The translations under genes were made by a program, and so were the position numbers. Shown here piece after piece: positions 1 to 4,710 of a stretch of DNA of 8,187 nucleotides; position 1 is the stretch's first letter, and every line of letters begins with the position of its first letter. The stretch lies in contig JBJEKJ010000069.1 of the NCBI GenBank assembly GCA_051878575.1, positions 1 to 8,187 on the forward strand, written 5' to 3'. The notes beneath the pieces were generated by a model. The model made no database searches. It had not been told where the DNA came from and saw only the letters and a program-made list of their open reading frames with translations. The DNA is from CALZFJ01 sp051878575 (lineage in GTDB: Bacteria > Bacteroidota > Bacteroidia > Bacteroidales > Muribaculaceae).

Positions 1-125
1 AGGCAAATTATGAATGGTATATTAACCGCTCGGAGGAAGAGAAGAAGGCAGACGAGGCAATTCTTGAAAAGAAGTTTGCCGAGTTGTATAGTATATTGTC
101 AAAAGCCCATTTAGGAAAAAGATGA
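1..125 (+). CDS. C-terminal 40 codons of an unidentified protein, possible antitoxin partner of the GNAT
   Basis: This is a 3' fragment of a gene that starts left of the window. Frame 3 is open from base 3 to a TGA at 123-125; the other two frames stop earlier (frame 2 at once, frame 1 at about 112). The visible tail is rich in Glu and Lys and looks helical (EEEKKADEAILEKK followed by FAELYSILSKAH). Its stop codon overlaps the start of the acetyltransferase gene as ATGA, so the two genes are very likely translationally coupled. GNAT toxins of the TacT/AtaT type are usually preceded by a small DNA-binding antitoxin whose charged C-terminal tail binds the toxin. The position and character fit that role, but the fold-defining N-terminus is missing and I do not recognise the family, so antitoxin is an inference from context only. 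Confidence 0.6.
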   Translation, partial: ANYEWYINRSEEEKKADEAILEKKFAELYSILSKAHLGKR

Positions 126-718
126 GTTTTTTGAATGTGCACTGCTCGCTGTTTTCCGTCAATGAGCCAAATGAACTTGAAGGCTTCAATTGTGGAGATC
201 TTGACATAGATGAGTTCTTCGCCAATGATTGCTTTGGTTTTACAAAGCAGTTGTTGGGCAAGACCTATTGCTATAAGTTAAATGAAGATCCTGAGACAGT
301 AGTATGCGCTTTTACCCTTGCCAATGCAGGAGTGAGGGTAAGCGATTTGCCTAATGCACGCAGAAAGAAAATTGAGGCCGACATACCACACACCAAAGCC
401 TTGAAGGACTATCCTGCTGTATTAGTGGCAAGACTTGGGGTTTCTTCCGAATTCCGTTCAAAGCATATAGGCAGTGATGTTCTTGATTTCATTAAGCTCT
501 GGTTCATCGAACCTCTAAACAAGACTGGATGCAGATTTGTGATTGTTGATGCATATAACACCCCATCAACGATGGCGTTCTATGAGCAAAATGGTTTTAA
601 AGTTGTGTTCAGTGCGGAACAACAGGAGAAAGATTACCGTCATATCACATTAGAAACTTCATTGAGCACTCGCTTGATGTACTATGACTTGATGAAGACC
701 GTTAAAGAGTATAGGTAG
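122..718 (+). CDS. GNAT-family N-acetyltransferase, possibly a TacT-like toxin
   Basis: This 198-residue protein is predicted to transfer acetyl from acetyl-CoA to an amine. The N-terminus has an F-x-C-G-x-x-x-(L/I)-D motif (F22, C24, G25) as in TacT/AtaT-type toxins, followed by a TYCYKL strand. The acetyl-CoA motif A strand and loop lie at 101-117 (LVARLGVSSEFRSKHIG). Motif B at 150-159 (TMAFYEQNGF) includes Tyr154, at the position of the usual general acid. In the R-x-x-G-x-G loop the first Gly is replaced by His115, a mild departure. It is longer than typical TacT toxins (about 160-170 residues), with insertions near 75-97 and a C-terminal extension after 165. The ATG overlaps the upstream stop (ATGA), which fixes the start. 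Base composition is AT-richer than the genes from ung onward. The GNAT fold is well supported. The substrate (aminoacyl-tRNA if it is a toxin) is not shown, and a plain cellular acetyltransferase is the alternative. Confidence 0.85.
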   Translation: MSFLNVHCSLFSVNEPNELEGFNCGDLDIDEFFANDCFGFTKQLLGKTYCYKLNEDPETVVCAFTLANAGVRVSDLPNARRKKIEADIPHTKALKDYPAVLVARLGVSSEFRSKHIGSDVLDFIKLWFIEPLNKTGCRFVIVDAYNTPSTMAFYEQNGFKVVFSAEQQEKDYRHITLETSLSTRLMYYDLMKTVKEYR

Positions 719-737
719 GAGCACGTATTCATTCCTG

Positions 738-775
738 CAACCTTGTAACGGGGACATTGATAGAATACAAGGTTG
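738..775 (+). terminator. Inverted repeat 20 nt after the GNAT gene, possible terminator
   Basis: CAACCTTGTA at 738-747 is perfectly repeated in inverse at 766-775, giving a 10-bp stem with an 18-nt loop. It begins 20 nt after the GNAT stop, so it could end that transcript or stabilise its 3' end. It is followed by AACTTAAATC rather than a T-run, so it is not a classic intrinsic terminator. A site for a dimeric regulator is the alternative. Confidence 0.4.
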
Positions 776-1000
776 AACTTAAATCAATTTAATACCAAGC
801 ATACAATTAGTGGGGGGAAGCAAAAATGTAGAAGGAAAAATGTGGGTTGTGGGCAAGTAGATATTGGCGTGGCTTTGGTAGTTATGGAAAAAAGTGCTAC
901 TTTTGTGATGGTTTCGGTGCGCACACTATTATAGTTATGCTTGTGCTGTTGGCGCAAGGCATGACGAGGTCAACCGAAAACGATGTGAAGTGGATTTTTG
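776..1000. other. Intergenic stretch without a supported gene
   Basis: I see no convincing gene here. It holds two near-copies of AAAAATGTRG about 16 bases apart (near 824-845) and a weak 6-bp hairpin at 890-904. An open frame crosses it on the plus strand but runs straight through the tRNA gene and into ung, so it is not credible. It lies downstream of the 3' end of tRNA-Arg and of the GNAT gene. No copy of the tRNA 3' end or integrase coding sequence was seen. Confidence 0.5.
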
Positions 1001-1072
1001 TACACCCATGGGGAGTCGAACCCCAATCGTTGGAACCGGAATCCAATATTCTATCCATTGAACTATGGGTGC
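1001..1072 (-). tRNA. tRNA-Arg (anticodon CCG)
   Basis: The minus strand folds as a complete cloverleaf. The acceptor stem GCACCCA pairs with TGGGTGT (one G-T at the end), followed by discriminator A; positions 8-9 are TA. The D stem is GTTC/GAAT with ATGGATA in the loop. The anticodon stem is TTGGA/TCCAA around loop TTCCGGT, which places CCG at positions 34-36 (1037-1039), reading Arg codon CGG. The variable loop is CGAT. The T stem TGGGG/CCCCA encloses TTCGACT. CCA is not encoded; the next bases are CAAAAA. The gene is divergent from ung, with a promoter candidate about 20 bases upstream of its 5' end. Its 3' end faces the AT-rich GNAT region. Confidence 0.96.
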
Positions 1073-1086
1073 GGTTGCGAAATTCG

Positions 1087-1116
1087 TTTCGCTCGACAAA
1101 AGTAGTAATATATTTG
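1087..1116 (+). promoter_or_regulatory. Predicted promoter of ung
   Basis: TATATTTG at 1109-1116 matches the Bacteroidetes -7 box TAnnTTTG. The -33 region is weaker: TTTC at 1087-1090, 18 bases upstream. The predicted start near 1122 leaves about 20 nt before the ung ATG, with no Shine-Dalgarno sequence, as is usual in this phylum. Confidence 0.55.
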
Positions 1117-1128
1117 TTGCTACGCAAA
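1097..1128 (-). promoter_or_regulatory. Predicted promoter of tRNA-Arg
   Basis: On the minus strand TTTG (1125-1128) is followed after 20 bases by TACTTTTG (1097-1104), a full match to the Bacteroidetes -33 TTTG / -7 TAnnTTTG consensus at normal spacing. Transcription would begin near 1090 and leave a leader of roughly 18 nt for RNase P to remove. The element overlaps the promoter predicted for ung on the other strand. Confidence 0.65.
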
Positions 1129-1141
1129 TTTTTGAAGCATT

Positions 1142-1804
1142 ATGAATGTGAAAATTGAGGAAAGTTGGAAGCGGGAGCTGTCGGCGGAGTGGGAAAAAGA
1201 GTATTTCAGGCGGCTTGTGGATTTTGTGAAGACGGAGTATGCCACCACCACGGTGTTTCCTCCGGGCGGTGAGATTTTTGCCGCATTCAATGCCACTCCA
1301 TTCGACAAGGTGAAGGTGGTGATTCTCGGGCAGGACCCATATCATGATGTGAACCAAGCCAACGGACTGTGCTTCTCGGTGCGCGACGGCGTGCCGTTTC
1401 CTCCCTCGCTGCTTAACATCTTCAAGGAGATACATGACGACCTCGGTAAGCCGATTCCCGATAGCGGCGACCTGTCGAGGTGGGCGCGCCAAGGGGTGTT
1501 GCTGCTCAACTCCACGCTCACCGTGCGCGCTCATAGCGCCGGCTCTCACCAGAACCGCGGGTGGGAGCAGTTCACCGACGAGGTGATAATGCGCCTTGCG
1601 TGCGATCGCGAGCACATAGTGTTTATTCTGTGGGGCTCCTACGCCATCAAGAAGGGTGCGTTTATCAACCGCATGCGGCACCTTGTCCTCACATCGCCGC
1701 ATCCCTCGCCACTATCGGCCTATCGCGGATTCTTTGGCAACCGCCATTTCTCGCGGGCCAACGAGTATCTGGTGTCACATGGCATAGAGCCTATAGAGTG
1801 GTAA
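1142..1804 (+). CDS. ung: Uracil-DNA glycosylase (family 1)
   Basis: This enzyme removes uracil from DNA, arising from dUTP incorporation or cytosine deamination, as the first step of base excision repair. At 220 residues it has the usual length of bacterial family-1 UDG. All signature motifs are present: the water-activating loop GQDPYH at 63-68 with catalytic Asp65 and Tyr67; Phe78, which stacks on uracil; LLNS at 121-124 with Asn123 for uracil recognition; and the minor-groove loop HPSPLS at 187-192 with catalytic His187, followed by AYRGFFG. The ATG at 1142 gives a normal N-terminus and lies just behind a TAnnTTTG box. It is divergent from tRNA-Arg, and only 30 nt separate it from the downstream DUF5103 gene, so co-transcription is possible, though the functions are unrelated. 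GC content is clearly higher than in the region left of the tRNA. Confidence 0.97.
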   Translation: MNVKIEESWKRELSAEWEKEYFRRLVDFVKTEYATTTVFPPGGEIFAAFNATPFDKVKVVILGQDPYHDVNQANGLCFSVRDGVPFPPSLLNIFKEIHDDLGKPIPDSGDLSRWARQGVLLLNSTLTVRAHSAGSHQNRGWEQFTDEVIMRLACDREHIVFILWGSYAIKKGAFINRMRHLVLTSPHPSPLSAYRGFFGNRHFSRANEYLVSHGIEPIEW

Positions 1805-1834
1805 TGACATCCTACAAATGACCGACATTGCATT

Positions 1835-3121
1835 ATGAGAATGATGATTAACAATATTTTTTGCAGAATTTTGATTCTGACGGCGATGGTGGCCGTGTCT
1901 GCTGCCGTAAAAGCCGAGAGGGTGGACACCCGCACGCAGGTTTTCGACTCTAATTTCCGCTCATTGCAGGTGAGACTTGCCGGCAACGATTATTTTCCGC
2001 CGATAATCACCCGTGGCAATGATGATCATATAACCATCTCGTTCGACGAGCTGAAGGACGACGTGACCTATATGCGCTACAGCCTCGTGCACTGCAATGC
2101 CGACTGGCAGCCATCCGACCTCGTCGACTCGGAGTTTGTCGACGGATTCAACTATGCCGATATCGTTGACTATGAGTTCTCAAGCGGCACATTCTCTCAA
2201 TTCGTACACTATTCTTTCACATTGCCCAACGACGACATCCGCCCACTCGTATCGGGAAACTATCTTGTGCGCGTGTATCGGGAGAACGAGCCCGAGAACA
2301 CGCTTTTGCAAGCGCGCTTCTCGGTGTGTGAGAATGAGGTGTCGGTATCGGCAACGGTAACATCGCGGACCGACGTCGACTACAACCGAGAGCATCAGCA
2401 GGTGGATTTTGTGGTGAATACGAAGAACTACAAAGTGCGCGACATGTATGGCGACCTGAAGGCTTATGTGTCGCAGAACTCTCGCCCCGACAATGAGGTG
2501 ATGGTGAGCCATCCCATGATGGCCACTTCCAATACGGCCACTTTCAGCCATAACCGCGCGCTGATTTTCCCGGCCGGAAACGAGTTCCGCCGCATTGAGA
2601 CGGTGGCAACCAACTATCACACGATGGGCGTGGAGCGTGTGGAGTATTTCCATCCATTCTATCATGCCACGTTGCGCACCGACTATCCACGGGCAAATGA
2701 GGCCTATCTCTACGACCGCACGCAATTCGGACGCTATACCATACGTAATGCCGAGGCCGACAACTCCGCAACGTGCGCCGACTATATAGTGACACACTTT
2801 GTGCTCGACACCGGCGGACCGGTGGATGGCGGTAAGATTTATATCGACGGAGAGTTTACCAACCATCTTTTCAACTCTACGTCGCTGATGAAATATGACG
2901 CGTCGACGGGCTGCTACGTAGCCGATTTGTTCCTGAAGCAGGGAGCCTACAACTATCAGTATCTTTTTGTCCCCGATGGCAGCGCCATAGGCGTCACCTC
3001 TCGGATAGAAGGCGACAAGTATCAGACGATCAACGAATATCTTGTGCGCGTCTATAATCGGCGTCCCGGCGAGCGCTATGACCGTCTTATTGGCTACGGA
3101 ATCGCTTTCTCGGGCAAGTAG
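1835..3121 (+). CDS. Exported DUF5103 protein, type IX secretion plug family
   Basis: This 428-residue protein has a signal peptide: basic start, hydrophobic stretch at about 11-24, and a likely cut after AVKA at residue 27. The mature part matches my memory of the Bacteroidetes DUF5103 family, annotated as type IX secretion system plug proteins. Family hallmarks are ISFDEL (68-73), LVHCNADW (84-91), SGNYLVRVY (140-148), LQARFSV (158-164) and the C-terminal DKYQTINEY...YDRLIGY (394-421). In Flavobacterium johnsoniae the Plug protein binds the SprA translocon and closes its periplasmic side. The family is also found in Bacteroidales with no evident T9SS, and no other T9SS gene lies here, so its role in this organism is open. 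ATGs at 1835, 1841 and 1844 are all possible starts; the first keeps a basic residue before the hydrophobic core. It converges on the antiporter gene with 10 bases between stop codons. Confidence 0.85.
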   Translation: MRMMINNIFCRILILTAMVAVSAAVKAERVDTRTQVFDSNFRSLQVRLAGNDYFPPIITRGNDDHITISFDELKDDVTYMRYSLVHCNADWQPSDLVDSEFVDGFNYADIVDYEFSSGTFSQFVHYSFTLPNDDIRPLVSGNYLVRVYRENEPENTLLQARFSVCENEVSVSATVTSRTDVDYNREHQQVDFVVNTKNYKVRDMYGDLKAYVSQNSRPDNEVMVSHPMMATSNTATFSHNRALIFPAGNEFRRIETVATNYHTMGVERVEYFHPFYHATLRTDYPRANEAYLYDRTQFGRYTIRNAEADNSATCADYIVTHFVLDTGGPVDGGKIYIDGEFTNHLFNSTSLMKYDASTGCYVADLFLKQGAYNYQYLFVPDGSAIGVTSRIEGDKYQTINEYLVRVYNRRPGERYDRLIGYGIAFSGK

Positions 3122-3131
3122 CAGGCGCCTG
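3122..3131. repeat. Perfect 10-bp palindrome filling the gap between two convergent stop codons
   Basis: CAGGCGCCTG occupies exactly the bases between TAG (3119-3121, plus) and the complement of TGA (3132-3134, minus). It has no T-run on either side and no loop, so it would form a hairpin poorly by itself. A second short pairing, CCTG (3128-3131) with CAGG (3141-3144), exists. It may be a minimal shared transcript end or chance. Confidence 0.4.
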
Positions 3132-4112
3132 TCAGAGCGTCAGGAGCAAGTAGGCGATGTAGGCGAAGTAGATAGCCACGAGAATCACACCCTCGATACG
3201 GTCGAGGATGCGCTTTCCGAACGTGAAGGCAAATACGAAGGTCAGCACCGTGCCGAGAATCATCACTCCGAAGTCGAGCAAATTGATTCCATGGAGAACT
3301 ATGGGGTGAATGAGGGCCGAGATGCCGAGAATCAGCAGAATGTTGAACACATTTGAGCCGAGCACATTGCCGAGGGCGAGTTGCGGGTTCCCTTTTCGTG
3401 CGGCTATTACGCAAGTGATAAGCTCGGGGAGCGACGTGCCCACAGCCACAATCGTGATTGAAATTACTTTCTCCGACATTCCTATCTCACGGGCGATTTC
3501 CACCGCCGAGTCGAGAAAAAGATTGCCTCCATAAAGCAGCATGGCAAGCGAGATTGCCGCTGCCGGAATGAGCACCCACAGCGGCTTGCCGATGAAAAAG
3601 GACTTGGCATTGGATTCGTCGGCGGGCTTGCCCGTGTCGGCATTCTCCTTTTTTGAGGCGAGCACGGTATATCCTATATAGCATGTGAAAATCAGCAGCA
3701 GGAATAGTGCGTCGAGACGTCCCACCTCATTCTCATATATGTGAGGGAAAATATTGTCGCAGCACAGCAGCATAAGCAAGAACGACACGAATATGCCGAA
3801 AGGTATGTCGCGGCGCAGGTTGGGACGCGTGATGGCAAAAGGCATGACTATTGCCGTGGTGCCGAGAATCAGCAGCGTGTTGCAGATGTTGGAGCCTATC
3901 ACGTTGCCAATGGCGAGGTCGCCCTTTCCTTCCAAAGCCGAGGAAATCGACACAAACAGCTCGGGCGCCGAAGTGCCCATTCCCACAATCGTGATTCCGA
4001 TTATGAAGTCGGAGAGATTGGCGCGCTTTGCTATTGCGACCGACGTGTCGACGAGCTTGTCGGCTCCGAGTAGCAGCATTGCCAGTCCGCCAATCAATAA
4101 AAGATAAGTCAT
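3132..4112 (-). CDS. Calcium/sodium antiporter (CaCA family, YrbG-like)
   Basis: This inner-membrane protein is expected to export Ca2+ in exchange for Na+ (or possibly K+/H+). Its 326 residues show the two inverted alpha repeats that define the family. Repeat alpha-1 has GMGTSAPE at 44-51 and GNVIGSNICN at 69-78; alpha-2 has AVGTSLPE at 223-230 and GNVLGSNVFN at 248-257. Glu51 and Glu230 correspond to the ion-coordinating acidic residues, with the Asn residues of the GN-x-x-GSN motifs nearby. About ten hydrophobic segments are visible, split by a polar loop at about 153-172 (KKENADTGKPADESNAK), as expected between the two five-helix halves. Length is normal for YrbG-type proteins. The ATG at 4112 begins directly with the first membrane helix. 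It is transcribed alone, convergent with the DUF5103 gene. Ion specificity cannot be read from the sequence. Confidence 0.93.
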   Translation of the reverse strand: MTYLLLIGGLAMLLLGADKLVDTSVAIAKRANLSDFIIGITIVGMGTSAPELFVSISSALEGKGDLAIGNVIGSNICNTLLILGTTAIVMPFAITRPNLRRDIPFGIFVSFLLMLLCCDNIFPHIYENEVGRLDALFLLLIFTCYIGYTVLASKKENADTGKPADESNAKSFFIGKPLWVLIPAAAISLAMLLYGGNLFLDSAVEIAREIGMSEKVISITIVAVGTSLPELITCVIAARKGNPQLALGNVLGSNVFNILLILGISALIHPIVLHGINLLDFGVMILGTVLTFVFAFTFGKRILDRIEGVILVAIYFAYIAYLLLTL

Positions 4113-4152
4113 AGCCTTTAAGTGTTCAGAAGTTATAAATCATGTTTTTTGT

Positions 4153-4179
4153 AGCGGGGCATGATGAGCGCCTCCCGCT
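4153..4179 (-). promoter_or_regulatory. Hairpin in the presumed 5' leader of the antiporter mRNA
   Basis: AGCGGG (4174-4179, minus strand) pairs perfectly with CCCGCT (4153-4158) across a 15-nt loop, followed on the minus strand by ACAAAAAACATG. It lies between the candidate TAnnTTTG box and the antiporter ATG, so it would be in the leader. No known riboswitch class was recognised; it may be incidental. Confidence 0.25.
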
Positions 4180-4189
4180 TTTCCGGTTG

Positions 4190-4197
4190 CAAATTTA
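4190..4197 (-). promoter_or_regulatory. Candidate -7 box for the antiporter gene
   Basis: On the minus strand, TAAATTTG is a perfect TAnnTTTG match about 78 bases before the antiporter ATG. The only TTTG upstream is 14 bases away, shorter than the usual 19-20, so the promoter is uncertain. It would give a leader of about 70 nt. Confidence 0.4.
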
Positions 4198-4257
4198 CGC
4201 CATTCGCATCGCAAATCAGGCTTGTTAACATAATTTATGCTTTTGCTGACATATTAA

Positions 4258-4285
4258 GAGGCGGGTGGCGTCAACCACTCGCCTC
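4258..4285 (-). terminator. Strong hairpin downstream of the Cys-rich gene
   Basis: GAGGCGGGTGG (4258-4268) and CCACTCGCCTC (4275-4285) form an 11-bp stem with a 6-nt loop. Pairing is complete in plus-strand RNA (one G-U) and has one A-C mismatch in minus-strand RNA. It lies 36 bases past the stop of the minus-strand Cys-rich gene and is followed on that strand by TTAATATGT, a weak U-rich tail. It most likely ends the parC / DUF3316 / Cys-rich transcript. Confidence 0.6.
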
Positions 4286-4321
4286 ACGTGTCGGGGAATG
4301 TGGGCTTATTATGCCCGGCTC

Positions 4322-4633
4322 TTAATTGGCCGGTTGAGGAGCCTTGCGCTCGCAATTGCGGCGGCCGAATCGCTTAGTGGTGTCGCAGCCTGCCTTTCCG
4401 TCGCAGTTCCTGCGTCCTTTTCGCACCTTAGTTGTGTCGCCTTTCATTTCTGGCCTTTCCTGTGATACGGCCTCTTTCGGACATGTGCGAGCCTTTTGGC
4501 AAGTCTGAGCCTTTTGGCAGCATGATTGTGCCTTCGGGCATGTTGTTGAAGTCTTGGTGTCGGCAGTTTGAGCCGAAGCAGTCGTTGCGCACATTACCAC
4601 GAATGCCGCCACGAGAAGTTTTAAAGTTCTCAT
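4322..4633 (-). CDS. Small exported Cys-rich basic protein with hexapeptide repeats (unknown function)
   Basis: I do not recognise a named family. The 103-residue product starts with a clear signal peptide (MRTLKLLVAAFVVMCATTASA, likely cut after residue 21), so the mature chain of about 82 residues is periplasmic or secreted. It has eight cysteines (32, 38, 39, 45, 51, 77, 83, 94). Residues 32-54 are repeats of C-[PQ]-K-[AE]-x-[ST], and the DNA carries a 13-bp exact repeat 18 bp apart. The C-terminal half repeats GRRNC twice (73-77 and 90-94), giving a strongly basic tail. There are no His-rich or standard metal-binding motifs, but disulfide bonding or metal binding is plausible from the Cys spacing. 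Upstream ATG context is A-rich (GGGAAAAAGAAAATT) with no Shine-Dalgarno match. It lies 77 bp after the DUF3316 gene and may share its transcript. The signal peptide supports a real gene; function is unknown. Confidence 0.75.
   Translation of the reverse strand: MRTLKLLVAAFVVMCATTASAQTADTKTSTTCPKAQSCCQKAQTCQKARTCPKEAVSQERPEMKGDTTKVRKGRRNCDGKAGCDTTKRFGRRNCERKAPQPAN
4489..4519 (-). repeat. 13-bp tandem-type direct repeat inside the Cys-rich gene
   Basis: GAGCCTTTTGGCA occurs at 4489-4501 and again at 4507-4519, an 18-bp (six-codon) period. It encodes the CQKAQT and CQKART units. A more diverged unit (CPKAQS) lies just right of it, consistent with in-frame expansion by slippage or unequal recombination. 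Confidence 0.85.
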
Positions 4634-4688
4634 AATTTTCTTTTTCCCTAATTTAACAAATAAGTCAATAATTCATTTATTCTAAATA

Positions 4689-4703
4689 GGCAAACATGTT
4701 GCC
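4689..4703 (-). terminator. Short hairpin just after the DUF3316 stop codon
   Basis: GGCAA (4689-4693) and TTGCC (4699-4703) form a 5-bp stem with a 5-nt loop, 7 bases beyond the DUF3316 stop on the minus strand, followed by TATTTAG. It may be a weak terminator that partly separates the Cys-rich gene from the parC / DUF3316 transcript. Confidence 0.3.
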
Positions 4704-4710
4704 ATTAATG

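Noticed and set aside
847..1158. Plus-strand open frame of 103 codons across the tRNA
   Set aside because: It runs antisense through a complete tRNA-Arg gene and overlaps the ung start; it has no family resemblance.
935..1702. Long minus-strand frame (255 codons) opposite ung
   Set aside because: It is antisense to a clear ung gene and includes the tRNA; the length results from GC-rich codon use in ung.
2180..2866. Minus-strand frame (228 codons) opposite the DUF5103 gene
   Set aside because: No signal peptide, domain or plausible composition; it shadows a well-supported gene.
4302..4333. Small inverted repeats GGGC/GCCC and CCGGC/GCCGG around the Cys-rich stop codon
   Set aside because: The stems are only 4-5 bp and overlap the coding end; the 11-bp hairpin at 4258-4285 explains termination better.
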